Shown here piece by piece: positions 29,142-38,157 of a DNA stretch of 64,000 nucleotides (the first letter of the stretch is position 1; each line of letters starts with the position of its first letter). The notes under the pieces are model-generated. The model saw only the letters and a program-made list of their open reading frames with translations, had not been told where the DNA came from and did no database searches. The translations under genes were made by a program, and so were the position numbers. The stretch is from DATJCV01 sp963707665 (GTDB lineage Bacteria > Pseudomonadota > Gammaproteobacteria > Burkholderiales > Burkholderiaceae_D): assembly GCA_963707665.1 (NCBI GenBank), contig CAVPQU010000002.1:248001-312000 (forward strand), read 5' to 3'.

Positions 29142-29868
29142 CTAGTCGTCTTGCAAAGCGTGGGTGCAGAACTGTCGATATCCGCGCTCGCGCAAGACGC
29201 AGGCCGGGCATGTGCCGCAGCCATAGCCCCAGTCATGCAGGGCGCCGCGCTCGCCCAGATAGCAGGTGTGCGTATCTGCCCGGATCAGGTCAATCAGCGG
29301 CATGCCACCCAGGTCGTGCGCCAACTGCCAGGTGGCGGCCTTGTCCAGCCACATCAGCGGCGTTTCCAGCTTCAGGCGGGTCGCCATGCCAAGATTGAGC
29401 GCGACTTGCAGCGCCTTCATCGTATCGTCGCGGCAATCGGGGTAGCCGGAAAAATCGGTTTCGCACATGCCGCCGACCAGCACGTCCAGTCCGCGCCGGT
29501 AGGCGACGGTGGCGGCGACCGTCATGAACAGCAGGTTGCGCCCCGGGACGAAGGTATTCGGCAAGCCGTTTTCCTGCATCACGATTTCGATCTCCTGGGT
29601 CATCGCGGTGTCGGAAATCTGTGCGATCAGCGACAGGTCGATCAGGTGGTCGTCGCCCAGCCGCTCGGCCCAGTCGGGCACCAGCGTGCGCGAGCTTGTC
29701 CCGCAGCAGCGGCCGCACCGAGAGTTCGATCGCATGGCGCTGGCCGTAATCGAAGCCGATGGTTTCGACGTGGGCGTAGCGTGACAAGGCCCAGGCCAGG
29801 CAGGTGGCGGAATCCTGGCCGCCGCTGAAAAGCACCAGCGCGCGACTAGTAGAAAGGCTTGGCTTCAT
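29142..29868 (-). CDS. queC: 7-cyano-7-deazaguanine synthase, frameshifted
   Basis: ATP-dependent enzyme that turns 7-carboxy-7-deazaguanine into preQ0 for queuosine biosynthesis. N-terminal PP-loop motif LVLFSGGQDSATCLAWAL is intact, then GFDYGQRHAIEL. One extra C near 29692 (AAGCTCGCGC) shifts the frame; the corrected join reads RDKLRTLVPDW. The second part contains FVPGRNLLFMTVAATVAY and the C-terminal zinc-binding cysteines GYGCGTCPACVLRERGY. Joined length is 241 residues. The start ATG at 29868 follows an AGG. No other queuosine genes are adjacent. Confidence 0.92.
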
Positions 29869-29977
29869 CCTGGTTTTTCCGATACTGACGTCAGTGTTTT
29901 GAAAGTCGCTTGTATTTCGCCAGAAAATTGAATAATTTTTGGCATACCCCTGGTTCCGCCGGGTCAAATAGCTTTCG

Positions 29978-30733
29978 TCACGGCTTGCGGTAGTCCTGCA
30001 GCGTCTGTTCGATGTACTCGCCGTCGGCATCGGTGAAGCGCAGCTTGACCGGATACCATTCCAGTCCCGGCGCCAGCCACAAGTCCAGCTTCTGGCTTTG
30101 GGCGTCCGGCGGCGGTGCGCGCATGAGGTGCAGCGTGGCCAGATCGCCGGCCGGCGTGCGGATTTTTTCCGGGCCAATCACCTTGAAGGTCCAGCGTTCG
30201 GCATCGCGCTGGCCGGCGACGAAGAATGCCCATTCGGAGCCGCGTGTGAATTTTTTGGGCATGGCGCGCGCAATCGCCACCAGTTGCCAGGTAATGCTGG
30301 TGCGGTCCTGCTCGCCGCCCGCCAGCGGGTAGCTGAGATCCGATTGCGCGAAGGTGATGGTCTTGGCGGCGCGGTCAAACGTGGTGCTGGTGGGGTCTTT
30401 GCGAAAGCGCTTTTCGGTGAAGCGGGCCGGCGCCAGGCCGTAGGCGTCGATCGTGCCTTCGCTTTTGGCGTCGAGGATTTTTCCTACCAGCATGGCGCGC
30501 GTTTCCGCGGTCACGCTGTAGCTTTGGGCGGTATTGCGCCATTGCACCAGGGCACTGCCCTGGATTTGCAGCCCGCTTTGGCGCGCATCGATCATGTAGT
30601 TCAGATCGACTGCGGGCGGCAAGTCGAACTTGCGCTTGGGCGTGGGGTGCTGCTCGTTGTTGATCGCAGCCAAGCTGGGCAGCGTCATCAACAATAACGC
30701 GGCGCTGCCGCTCTGTAACAATAAACGACGCAT
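29978..30733 (-). CDS. DUF3108 domain protein, downstream paralogue
   Basis: A 251-residue exported protein with an N-terminal hydrophobic signal (LLLQSGSAALLLMTLPSLAA). The DUF3108 domain runs from about residue 45 to the end; motifs shared with the upstream neighbour are FTEKRFRKDP, YPLAGGEQDRTSITWQL and LWLAPGLEWYPVKLRFTD. The ATG shares one base with the stop of the preceding gene (TGATG), indicating translational coupling. The domain's biochemical role is unknown; it is thought to be periplasmic. Confidence 0.85.
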   Translation of the reverse strand: MRRLLLQSGSAALLLMTLPSLAAINNEQHPTPKRKFDLPPAVDLNYMIDARQSGLQIQGSALVQWRNTAQSYSVTAETRAMLVGKILDAKSEGTIDAYGLAPARFTEKRFRKDPTSTTFDRAAKTITFAQSDLSYPLAGGEQDRTSITWQLVAIARAMPKKFTRGSEWAFFVAGQRDAERWTFKVIGPEKIRTPAGDLATLHLMRAPPPDAQSQKLDLWLAPGLEWYPVKLRFTDADGEYIEQTLQDYRKP

Positions 30734-31935
30734 CAATTCATCCATTCGTGGCTGGACGCCGGGTTGGCGGCCGCCGCTGGCGTATCGTCCGAGGTTGGCG
30801 GCGGTGCTTGCTTGATATTCGATAGCAGCAGATCAAGATAGTCGCCGCTGCTTTCGGTATAGCGCAACTTTACCGGATACCACTGCTGTTCGGGCGCCAG
30901 CCAGATGTCGATCTTCTGGTCATAGGACCCCGGACGCGGCGCCCGCACTACATGCCAGGCGGAGGTCGGCTGGCCATCGATCTCGATGTGCTCCTGGCCG
31001 ATCACATGGATGCGCCAGGTTTCGGCGTCGCGCACGCCAGCCACGAACAGGTCGATGTCGGCGCCGGCCACGAAGCGGCCGCTGTCGCCGCGGCCGATGC
31101 TGGCGAGTTGCCAGATCACGCTGGCGCGATCCTGTTCACCGCCCTGGCGCGGATAAGAGGTAGTGGAGGCGGAAAAGCTGATCAGATTACGCTCGCGCTG
31201 GAAATGCGTATTGGTGGCCGATTTGCGAAAGCGCTTTTCGTTATACAGCACTGGTGCCACGCCCGAGCTATCGATCATCCCCTCGCTAGTGAAGCTCAGT
31301 ACCGAAAAAAACAGGATGCCGGCGTCGCCGCTGATGCGGTAGCTGCTGCCGTCGGTATGCCAGGCGATGCTGCCGTGCCCATATACGCGCTGACCTTCGC
31401 GCCACGCCTCGACGTCGTATTGCAGAGTGACTGACGGTGGCGGATTGACCTGGTACTGCGGGCTGGCGGGCATTTTTTCCGCGATCGAAGCCGGCGAATC
31501 GGTGGCACTGCCGCCACCGCCACTGTTGCCGATGCCGATATTGACCACCGGTATCGATGGCAGTGGCTCGTCGGGCACATGGTAGGCGCTGTCTGGAACA
31601 ACAGCCGGTGCCGGTGTTGCTGGCGCCGGCGTCATTGCCGTTGCGGCCGGCGCTGGCATCCGTGCTCGCGAGGCGGGCGGCCGCCGCAGCGGGGATGGGT
31701 GGGCAGCGGCATGCTGTACGGCTGGCGCCGGCGGTGTTGGGAGCGGTGGAGCCGGTGCCAGTAACGTGGCGTCCAGCAGCGGCTGCGGCGTTGCATGCGG
31801 CGTTGGGAAACGCAGGCTGTCCGCGCCCCAGCCGAGCACCAGCAGATGCATCAGGATAGAGAGTGCCAGCAGCACGATCCAGCGCCTGGAGGCAGCGGGT
31901 GGCGCGAGACGAGCCGGTAGCGGGAAATCGGTCAT
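30733..31935 (-). CDS. DUF3108 domain protein with TonB-like proline-rich stalk, upstream paralogue
   Basis: About 400 residues from the ATG at 31935. An N-terminal transmembrane segment (WIVLLALSILMHLLVLGWG) is followed by a long Pro/Ala-rich stalk (about residues 45-130) like that of TonB proteins, then a Gly-rich stretch and the DUF3108 domain with NEKRFRKSATNTHF, YPRQGGEQDRASVIWQL and WLAPEQQWYPVKLRYTE. The last three motifs recur in the next gene, so the pair is a tandem duplication with divergent N-termini. An anchored periplasmic protein is predicted. Function unknown. Confidence 0.82.
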   Translation of the reverse strand: MTDFPLPARLAPPAASRRWIVLLALSILMHLLVLGWGADSLRFPTPHATPQPLLDATLLAPAPPLPTPPAPAVQHAAAHPSPLRRPPASRARMPAPAATAMTPAPATPAPAVVPDSAYHVPDEPLPSIPVVNIGIGNSGGGGSATDSPASIAEKMPASPQYQVNPPPSVTLQYDVEAWREGQRVYGHGSIAWHTDGSSYRISGDAGILFFSVLSFTSEGMIDSSGVAPVLYNEKRFRKSATNTHFQRERNLISFSASTTSYPRQGGEQDRASVIWQLASIGRGDSGRFVAGADIDLFVAGVRDAETWRIHVIGQEHIEIDGQPTSAWHVVRAPRPGSYDQKIDIWLAPEQQWYPVKLRYTESSGDYLDLLLSNIKQAPPPTSDDTPAAAANPASSHEWMN

Positions 31936-32201
31936 CGAAAAATGGCTGGATACGGTCACGGCCCTGGCACGACGTCAGTGGCGCCATCCATTGTAAACCG
32001 GCGCTGCTGCCAGCCGCGCTTTGCTTGCGCTCGCATAAAGTGATGGCAGGCGTGCTGCGGCACGATATGTCGGCGTGGTGCAAAGCGTGGCATCATGGTA
32101 TTGCGGTGTGCGTGGAAATTTCGCACGACGGCAGGAGATTGCAGTTTACTGCGGTGCACGCATCTGCCGGACTGAAATCGTCTTCTTTCACGGAGGAGCG
32201 C

Positions 32202-32822
32202 ATGGAAAAATCAAACCCGCCCGGGATCGCGGCTCTTGGCGCGATGACCGATACACTGGATTTCGTCAAGAAGATGTGGGGCAACATGGGTGTGCCCGGC
32301 ATGGCCGCGCCGACGCTGTCGGTCGATGAGATCAACAAGAAAATTGCCGATCTGAAGGCAGTCGAATCCTGGTTATCGCTCAACATGAATATGCTGCGCG
32401 GCACGATTCAGGCACTGGAAGTGCAAAGCGGCACGATTGCCGCATTGCAATCGATGAGCGCAGCAATCGGCGTACCGGGCACGCAGGGCGAAGCAAAAGC
32501 CGAGCCGCCGGTGCCATTCGAATCGCCATTTGCAGCGCCGGTGCAGGAAGCATCGACGCCGCCTGCCAGGCCACCCTTCGAATTCCATCATAGGAGCGCG
32601 CCAGAGTCCACGGCCAACACGCCGGATCCGAGTGCGGCGCCAGTCAATCCGGTGGCCTGGTGGAACGTGTTGCAGGAGCAATTCCAGCAAGCGGTCAGCA
32701 ATGCAGTCAGCCAATCCGTCAGCCATCCACTGACTAGCGCGGCGCCGGCCGCCAAGACCAAGCCTGCCAAGCCTGCTAAGCCAGCCAAGCCTGCTGCTGC
32801 ACGCAAGCGCAAGCCGTCCTGA
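32202..32822 (+). CDS. phaM: PhaM-type polyhydroxyalkanoate granule-associated protein
   Basis: PhaM-like proteins activate PHB synthase and tether granules to the nucleoid. The N-terminal region (residues 10-95) has the conserved DTLDFVKKMWGNMGVPG, TLSVDEINKKIADLKAVESW and LNMNMLRGTIQALEVQSGT. The middle is Pro-rich; the C-terminus is a DNA-binding-like basic tail with repeated KPAKPAKPAKPAAARKRK. The product has 206 residues. GGAGGA lies directly upstream of the ATG at 32202. It suggests the organism stores PHB; no synthase gene is in this window. Confidence 0.87.
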   Translation: MEKSNPPGIAALGAMTDTLDFVKKMWGNMGVPGMAAPTLSVDEINKKIADLKAVESWLSLNMNMLRGTIQALEVQSGTIAALQSMSAAIGVPGTQGEAKAEPPVPFESPFAAPVQEASTPPARPPFEFHHRSAPESTANTPDPSAAPVNPVAWWNVLQEQFQQAVSNAVSQSVSHPLTSAAPAAKTKPAKPAKPAKPAAARKRKPS

Positions 32823-32980
32823 GTCGCTTTCCTGCGCAGGGTGTCACTGAAGGCGCGACGCGCGGTATCAGCCGTTGCCGACGCGATCGATGTGGTGCGC
32901 CGCAGACCAGCCGGTTGCTGCCGGCGTGCGCCGTATAATCGCGGATCGCAAGGACTGCTTGCGCTTTTATCCGTTTTGCG

Positions 32981-33464
32981 ATGCCTTCTTTCGAACAAAA
33001 AATCTGCGAGCGCGCCAGCCTGGCCGCATCGTGTGGCCGCCTTGCCGCAACCGGTGGTGTTGACCAACGGCGTCTTCGACATCCTGCATCGCGGCCATGT
33101 CACCTATCTGGCGCAGGCGCGTGCGCTGGGTGCCTCGCTAGTGGTGGCGGTGAATACCGACGCTTCGGTGAAGCGGCTGGGCAAGGGCGATGAACGGCCG
33201 CTGAATTCCTGCGCCGACCGCATGGCGGTGTTGGCGGCGCTGGAGGCGGTCAGCCTGGTGGTGCCATTCGATGAAGATACGGCGCTGGAAGTGGTGCAGC
33301 AGGCGCGTCCGGCGGTGTATGCGAAAGGCGGCGATTACGACATGGCAGCGATTCCGGAAGGGCAGGCGGTGCTGGCGTATGGCGGCAAGGCGGTGGCGAT
33401 CGCCTTCGAGCACGATCGCTCGACCAGCAAGCTGCTGGCGAAAGCCAGGCAAAAAAACGGCTGA
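32981..33464 (+). CDS. rfaE2: D-glycero-beta-D-manno-heptose 1-phosphate adenylyltransferase, frameshifted
   Basis: Transfers AMP to heptose 1-phosphate in ADP-heptose synthesis for lipopolysaccharide inner core. The start MPSFEQKICERASLAA at 32981 matches the usual N-terminus, but one extra T near 33029 (GCATCGTG) is needed to reach VAALPQPVVLTNGVFDILH. The nucleotidyltransferase HxGH-type motif is FDILHRGHVTYLAQA, and DERPLNSCADRMAVLAAL and GGDYDMAAIPEG are further family stretches. Corrected length is 160 residues, the separate C-domain form (no kinase domain fused). Confidence 0.9.
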
Positions 33465-33514
33465 CCAGCACCGTGTTATACGTGCCGATATTTCACATGT
33501 TGGTGTAAAAGCAT

Positions 33515-33578
33515 GGAGTATATGTAAATTTCGACCGTATGACGCTCGAAAATAGATGTGCTCATACGGAGTATATGA
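33515..33578 (+). repeat. dispersed GGAGTAT paired-box repeat, copy R3
   Basis: GGAGTATATG boxes start at 33515 and 33568, 53 bases apart. After the first comes TAAATTTCG, close to copy R4. Between them CCGTATGA (33533-33540) and TCATACGG (33562-33569) form a perfect 8-bp stem, so the second box sits at the foot of a hairpin. The copy lies between the rfaE2-type gene and the asparaginase gene, both on the plus strand. Confidence 0.75.
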
Positions 33579-33653
33579 AACTGCCGAACATGCGATGCAA
33601 TCCGTGCACGCGACAGCTTGCCCGGCGCCGGCCGCCCGCGAAAGGAAACCGAT

Positions 33654-34658
33654 ATGAAACATGTCCCGTTGATTGAAGTCACCCGCGGCCACGAGGTCGA
33701 GTGCACGCATGTGGGCTCGGTGGCGGTGGTCGATACGCACGGCAATCTGTTGTATCAGGCCGGCGATCCGCATTTCCTGACTTTCACCCGTTCCACCATC
33801 AAGCCGTTCCAGGCCGCGCCGTTCGTGCATGACGGCGGCCCGGCCAAGTTCGGTTACACGCCGGCGGAAGTGGCGCTGTTGTGCGCCAGCCATTCCGGCG
33901 AAGCCATGCACACCGACGCGGTGCAATCGATGCTGCACAAAGCCGGGTGCGATGAGCATCACTTGCGCTGCGGCTGTCATATTCCGATGCGCTACGGCGC
34001 CAACGACCGGGTGCCGGCTGACGAAGTGTTCAACCAGTTGCACAACAACTGCAGCGGCAAGCACGCCGGTTTCCTGGCGGCCTGCGTGCAGCACGGCTAT
34101 CCGCTCGACGATTACCTGGCGCCGGCGCATCCGCTGCAGCAGGCGGTGCGCGCTGCCGTCGCCCATTTTGCCGGCCTGCCGGAGGGCGATCTGAAGATGG
34201 GCATCGACGGCTGTTCGGCGCCGAACTACGCGATGCCGCTGTCGCGCCTGGCGCTGGCTTATGCGCGGCTGGCGCAGGGCGCGCCGGATGACGAATATGG
34301 CGACGCGCTGGGCGAGCTGTATCAGGCCATGACCGGCCATCCGGAACTGGTGTCGGGCACCGGCCGCAACGATCTGGCATTCATGCAAACCGGCGCCGGC
34401 GACTGGGTCGCCAAGATCGGCGCTGACGGCGTGCAAGTGATCGGCGTGCGTTCGGCCGGACTGGGGATTGCGATCAAGGTAGCCGATGGCAACATGCGCG
34501 CGCTGTACACGGCGGCGGTCGCGGTCTTGCAGCAGTTGGGCTTGGTGACGGCGCCGGAGCACTCGCCGCTGGCACCTTGGCTGCGGCCGCAGCTCAGTAA
34601 TTTCATGGGCCTGCACACCGGCGAAGTGCGGTCGGTGCTGCAAATCGGCAAGGCCTAG
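33654..34658 (+). CDS. L-asparaginase II family protein (thermolabile type)
   Basis: A member of the asparaginase II family seen in rhizobia, distinct from the E. coli type I/II amidohydrolases. It hydrolyses asparagine to aspartate and ammonia and is cytosolic. The 334-residue product shows the family's conserved stretches: FTRSTIKPFQAAPFV, LLCASHSGEAMH, NNCSGKHAGFLAAC, MGIDGCSAPNYAMPL and VSGTGRNDLAFMQ. The SK motif in NNCSGKHA is typical of the serine/lysine active site of this group. AAAGGAAA precedes the ATG at 33654. Confidence 0.92.
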   Translation: MKHVPLIEVTRGHEVECTHVGSVAVVDTHGNLLYQAGDPHFLTFTRSTIKPFQAAPFVHDGGPAKFGYTPAEVALLCASHSGEAMHTDAVQSMLHKAGCDEHHLRCGCHIPMRYGANDRVPADEVFNQLHNNCSGKHAGFLAACVQHGYPLDDYLAPAHPLQQAVRAAVAHFAGLPEGDLKMGIDGCSAPNYAMPLSRLALAYARLAQGAPDDEYGDALGELYQAMTGHPELVSGTGRNDLAFMQTGAGDWVAKIGADGVQVIGVRSAGLGIAIKVADGNMRALYTAAVAVLQQLGLVTAPEHSPLAPWLRPQLSNFMGLHTGEVRSVLQIGKA

Positions 34659-34698
34659 TCTGCGCTAGCGTCCTTGCCGCTGTCGCCGGCCGGGCAGC

Positions 34699-35178
34699 TT
34701 AGTGTTGCTGACTACCGTGCATCATCGGCGCCTGCTTGACTTCCTGCACCGGGACCGAGACCTCGAGCTTGCCGGCTTTTTCAAAAGTCAGCGTCAGCGG
34801 CAGCGTGTCGCCGGCCTTTAATTGCTGCTTCAGGCCCAGCAGCATGATGTGGTAGCCGTCGCCTGGCTTCATCACGACCTTGGCTGCCGGGGCCAGGTCG
34901 ATGCCAGCCACCTGGCGCATTTTCATCACGTTGCCATCCATCGACATGGTGTGGATTTCGGTTTTCTGGGCCACCGGGCTGGCGGCGGCGAGCAGCCGGT
35001 CACCGTCCTTGCCGCGGTTTTCCAGCGTCATGTAGGCGGCGCCCGACGGCTGGCCCGGCACGGTGGCGCGCGCGTACGGATGGTCGACATGGAGCGCGCC
35101 TGCCTGGTAGTTCTGGGCCGAAACTGCGGCGCTGAATGCCAGCAGCGCAAAGAGGGAAACGAGAGGGCGGAATTGCAT
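34699..35178 (-). CDS. PCu(A)C-type periplasmic copper chaperone
   Basis: Periplasmic copper(I) chaperone used in CuA assembly of cytochrome oxidase. A 159-residue product starts MQFRPLVSLFALLAFSAAVS, a signal peptide. The metal site motif is present: EIHTMSMDGNVMKMRQ supplies His and Met residues, and DGYHIMLLGLK supplies the second HxM. The C-terminus carries extra Met and His (APMMHGSQQH), which may bind copper. A DUF2946 gene lies just upstream on the same strand, a common copper-linked pairing; the oxidase operon is only 3 kb away. Confidence 0.9.
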   Translation of the reverse strand: MQFRPLVSLFALLAFSAAVSAQNYQAGALHVDHPYARATVPGQPSGAAYMTLENRGKDGDRLLAAASPVAQKTEIHTMSMDGNVMKMRQVAGIDLAPAAKVVMKPGDGYHIMLLGLKQQLKAGDTLPLTLTFEKAGKLEVSVPVQEVKQAPMMHGSQQH

Positions 35179-35300
35179 GATGATCCTTCAGATGAATTGG
35201 GTTGGAGTCGTTGGCCGGTGCGCTCAGTGAGCACTCCGGTCCGGACGGTACAGCGAATACGGGAATAGTTAAAGCCGCGCCGGCGTAGCGCCGGCCGGCA

Positions 35301-35666
35301 TCAGGCGCGCGGCGGTCCGCGCGGCCGCGCGCGCCGGTACGGTTGCTCGCCGGTCCGGACGGCGAACGCCGCCGGCACCGGCCGCGGTGCTGGCCACGCA
35401 TGGACCGGCAGCGCCACCGCCGTCACCGGCAGCGCCAGCGCCAGCGACTGGCCATGCTGGCAGCAAGCCAGGCAATGCACCGCGGCACCGTGCTGCTGTT
35501 CCGGAGTGGCCGCGCCAGCGACGCTGCAGATCGCCATCTCGAACGCCGGCGCCGCCGGCAGCGCTTGCGCGACGCTCGGCAGCAGCCCGCTCAGCAGCAG
35601 GCTGAGCGCGGCGAGCCAGGCAATCAAGGGAGCGTGAAGCGGCACGTGACATGGCAGGCGGAGCAA
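35301..35666 (-). CDS. DUF2946 family protein
   Basis: Short secreted or membrane-anchored protein (about 114-121 residues) of the DUF2946 family, often next to copper-handling genes. It has a hydrophobic N-terminal segment (LIAWLAALSLLLSGLLPSVAQ), the cysteine motif ICSVAG and the signature CLACCQHG, and ends RARPRGPPRA. The start is unclear: TTG at 35666 is the longest, GTG at 35645 is possible; neither has a good ribosome-binding site. It lies 122 bases before the PCu(A)C gene. Copper binding through the cysteines is inferred. Confidence 0.75.
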   Translation of the reverse strand: MLRLPCHVPLHAPLIAWLAALSLLLSGLLPSVAQALPAAPAFEMAICSVAGAATPEQQHGAAVHCLACCQHGQSLALALPVTAVALPVHAWPAPRPVPAAFAVRTGEQPYRRARPRGPPRA

Positions 35667-35726
35667 GACGTGTGGATCGGGCGATTATAGCAACCGTAGC
35701 AACCGCGCCACGGCCGCCAATATCCC

Positions 35727-36197
35727 CTAGACGCCGCCGGCAAAACCGTTCTGGCGCCACGCCTCGAACACCACGATCGCCACCGCATTCGACAGATTCA
35801 GGCTGCGGTTGTCCGGCCGCATCGGCAGCCGGATGCGGCATTGCGGCGCAAACGATTCGCGCAACGTCACGTCCAGGCCACTGGTTTCAGAGCCAAACAC
35901 GAACACGTCGCCCGGCTGGAACGCCAGATGGCTGAAGGTGGTCGAGCCGTGCGTGGTGAGCGCAAACAGGCGCGCCGGGTCGGGTTGAGCGGCTTGCAGG
36001 AAGGCTGGCCAATCGCGATGTACCTGCATGTGGGCGAATTCGTGGTAATCCAGGCCGGCGCGCCGCATGCGGGCGTCGTCCAGAGCAAACCCGAGCGGCT
36101 CGACCAGGTGCAGCTGGGCGCCGGCATTGGCGCACAGGCGGATGATGTTGCCGGTGTTGGGAGCGATTTTCGGCTCCACCAGAACGACGTGAAACAA
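35727..36197 (-). CDS. trmL: tRNA (cytidine(34)-2'-O)-methyltransferase
   Basis: SPOUT methyltransferase that 2'-O-methylates the wobble base of tRNA-Leu. The 156-residue product has the trefoil-knot motifs NTGNIIRLCANAGAQLHLVE, FVFGSETSGLD, CRIRLPMRPDNRSLNLSNAV, the last two forming the SAM-binding knot. The start TTG at 36197 follows GGAG with good spacing and yields MFHVVLVEPKIAPNTGN, the normal N-terminus. It lies downstream of the comF-like gene and only 10 bases separate them, so co-transcription is likely. Confidence 0.93.
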   Translation of the reverse strand: MFHVVLVEPKIAPNTGNIIRLCANAGAQLHLVEPLGFALDDARMRRAGLDYHEFAHMQVHRDWPAFLQAAQPDPARLFALTTHGSTTFSHLAFQPGDVFVFGSETSGLDVTLRESFAPQCRIRLPMRPDNRSLNLSNAVAIVVFEAWRQNGFAGGV

Positions 36198-36207
36198 ATG
36201 ACTTCTC

Positions 36208-36948
36208 CTAATGCGGCGGCGTACGGGCAAACACAAAATTGGTGACGCGTGCAGCGCCATAGCGCTTCAGCGTCGCCGCCAGTTCACCCAGCGTGCCACC
36301 GGTGGTGATGACGTCGTCGACCACGCCGATATGGCGGCCGGCGATGCGTGCCAGCGCCGTGCTGTCGAGCATGAAGGCGTCGCGAATATTTTGCTGGCGC
36401 TGTTGCGGTGGCAGCAGTGTTTGCGGCCGGGTTTCGCGCTGGCGCCATACCAGTTGCGGCTCCAGGGCGATACCGAGCATGCTCGACAGTGGCCGCGCGA
36501 TTTCCAGTGCCTGGTTGAAGCCGCGCTGCGCCAGCCGCTGCGGCCCGAGCGGCACCGCCGTCAACAGGGCCGGCAATGGCACATCGGCACCCGCTTTCAG
36601 CAGTACATCGCGCAGCAGGCTGGCAAACAGCGGCGCCAGCGCCAGTTGATGGCCAAACTTCAAGCCTTGCACCAATTGATCGAGCGGCGCTGCGTAATCC
36701 GCGGCAACCAGCGTGGCATCGAAGGCGGGCGCCGCTTTCAGGCAAGTGCCGCACACGGTCGCCGCGTCTGCCGACGGTAACGCGATGGCGCATCGGCGGC
36801 AGCGCGGCGGCGGCGATCCGAAAAATTGCGCGTGGCAAGCAGGGCATAACAGCTGGCCCGAACTGCCGCATAGCGCGCACGTCGACGGCAACAACGCGGA
36901 CTGGCGTTGCCACCATTGGCGTGAGCGGCGGCGCAGGTCAGGCAGCAT
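36208..36948 (-). CDS. ComF family phosphoribosyltransferase-like protein
   Basis: Relative of ComF/GntX, linked to DNA uptake and carbon use, of unproven biochemistry. The N-terminal zinc-finger-like part has CALCGSSGQLLCPACH and a second CRRC/CGTC pair; the C-terminal phosphoribosyltransferase domain carries VPLGPQRLAQRGFNQAL and the PRPP motif GVVDDVITTGGTLGEL. The ATG at 36948 (MLPDLRR, AAAGG upstream) gives 246 residues; an in-frame ATG at 36996 would add 16. It is divergent from the BioC-like gene at 37011. Confidence 0.87.
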   Translation of the reverse strand: MLPDLRRRSRQWWQRQSALLPSTCALCGSSGQLLCPACHAQFFGSPPPRCRRCAIALPSADAATVCGTCLKAAPAFDATLVAADYAAPLDQLVQGLKFGHQLALAPLFASLLRDVLLKAGADVPLPALLTAVPLGPQRLAQRGFNQALEIARPLSSMLGIALEPQLVWRQRETRPQTLLPPQQRQQNIRDAFMLDSTALARIAGRHIGVVDDVITTGGTLGELAATLKRYGAARVTNFVFARTPPH

Positions 36949-37010
36949 CGCGGCGAACCTTTTCAAGGTGTAAACTGTGGCGATTATCTCATTCACCGTT
37001 AGCGATTTGC

Positions 37011-37946
37011 ATGCAACCGAAACCCCTCTCCAAAGCCAGGCAAAGCGGGCCGATCGACCTGCGAAGAGTGCGCTCGCTGTTTGCGCACCCTGAGCGCGTC
37101 GCGGAATCGGCTTTCCTGCGGCGCGAAATTAGCGCCAGGATGCATGAGCGCCTGGAGCTGATCAAGATCGTGCCGCAGCAGATTCTGGACGCCGGCTGCG
37201 GTGAAGGATCGGATCTGACATTGCTGCAAAAACGCTTTGCCGACGCCCATGTGCTGGGGGTAGATGCGTCGCCGGCCATGCTGGCGGCCGCGCGCCACGA
37301 GCAGCAGGCGGCCAGCTCGGCGCTGCAGCGGATGCTGAAGAAATGGCTGCCGACCAAGCCGGGTGTTGCGCCGGAGGCTGGCGCCGGCTTGTTGTGCAGT
37401 GATTTCGCGGCGTTGCCGCTGGACACCAAGGCGGTTGACATCATCTGGTCCAACCTGGCGCTGCACTGGCATCCGCAGCCGGATCGGGTCTTCGCGGAAT
37501 GGCGGCGCGTGCTGCGCCTGAATGGCTTGCTGATGTTTTCCTGCTTTGGGCCGGATACGTTCAAGGAGCTGCGCACGGCATTTGCTGCTGTTGACGAGCT
37601 GCCGCATGCGCTCAGTTTTGTCGATATGCACGATTTTGGCGACATGTTGACCGGCGGCGGTTTTTCGACGCCGGTGATGGATATGGAAACGATCACGGTG
37701 ACGTATGGCACCACCGACAAGCTGCTGGCCGATGTCCGGGCCTGGGGTGGCAATCCGCTCAGTACCCGGCGCCGTGGTGCTGTGGGCCGAGCGGCTTGGG
37801 CGCGCATGCTGCAGGAGCTGGAGAAGCAGCGGCGGCCGGACGGGAAAATACCGCTCACTTTTGAAATCATATACGGCCATGCATTCCGGCCGGCGCCGCG
37901 CTTCAAACGGGCTGACGAGTTGGCGGCTCCGCTTGGACCTGCTTGA
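37011..37946 (+). CDS. bioC: BioC-like malonyl-ACP O-methyltransferase
   Basis: SAM-dependent methyltransferase related to BioC, which methylates malonyl-ACP to start pimelate synthesis for biotin. The 311-residue product contains the SAM-binding motif ILDAGCGEGSDLTLLQKRF, then VLGVDASPAMLAAAR, WSNLALHWHPQPDRVFAEW and GLLMFSCFGPDTFKEL, the last two strongly BioC-like. It is longer than E. coli BioC because of an insert at about residues 95-125. Other biotin genes are not adjacent, so the assignment rests on sequence pattern alone. Confidence 0.8.
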   Translation: MQPKPLSKARQSGPIDLRRVRSLFAHPERVAESAFLRREISARMHERLELIKIVPQQILDAGCGEGSDLTLLQKRFADAHVLGVDASPAMLAAARHEQQAASSALQRMLKKWLPTKPGVAPEAGAGLLCSDFAALPLDTKAVDIIWSNLALHWHPQPDRVFAEWRRVLRLNGLLMFSCFGPDTFKELRTAFAAVDELPHALSFVDMHDFGDMLTGGGFSTPVMDMETITVTYGTTDKLLADVRAWGGNPLSTRRRGAVGRAAWARMLQELEKQRRPDGKIPLTFEIIYGHAFRPAPRFKRADELAAPLGPA

Positions 37947-38157
37947 AGATACAAAGAATACAAAGGACATCGATGCGCGATCCGTCGCGCGTGGCCGTGC
38001 GCAGAGCCGGCGCGAAGCACGATCTTCCCTCGTGAAATCGATGCCGGGCGGCCTTCGGCGGAGCTTATTCCGCTTGATATGAATCATTGTTAGGTCTTAT
38101 ACTTCGTGCACTTTGCACAATGGGTATACGGCCGAACCGACACTGGGGCGTGCTGCC

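Noticed and set aside
35269..35841. 190-codon minus-strand frame overlapping DUF2946 and trmL
   Set aside because: It runs through two supported genes in a third frame and is Ala/Arg-rich without motifs.
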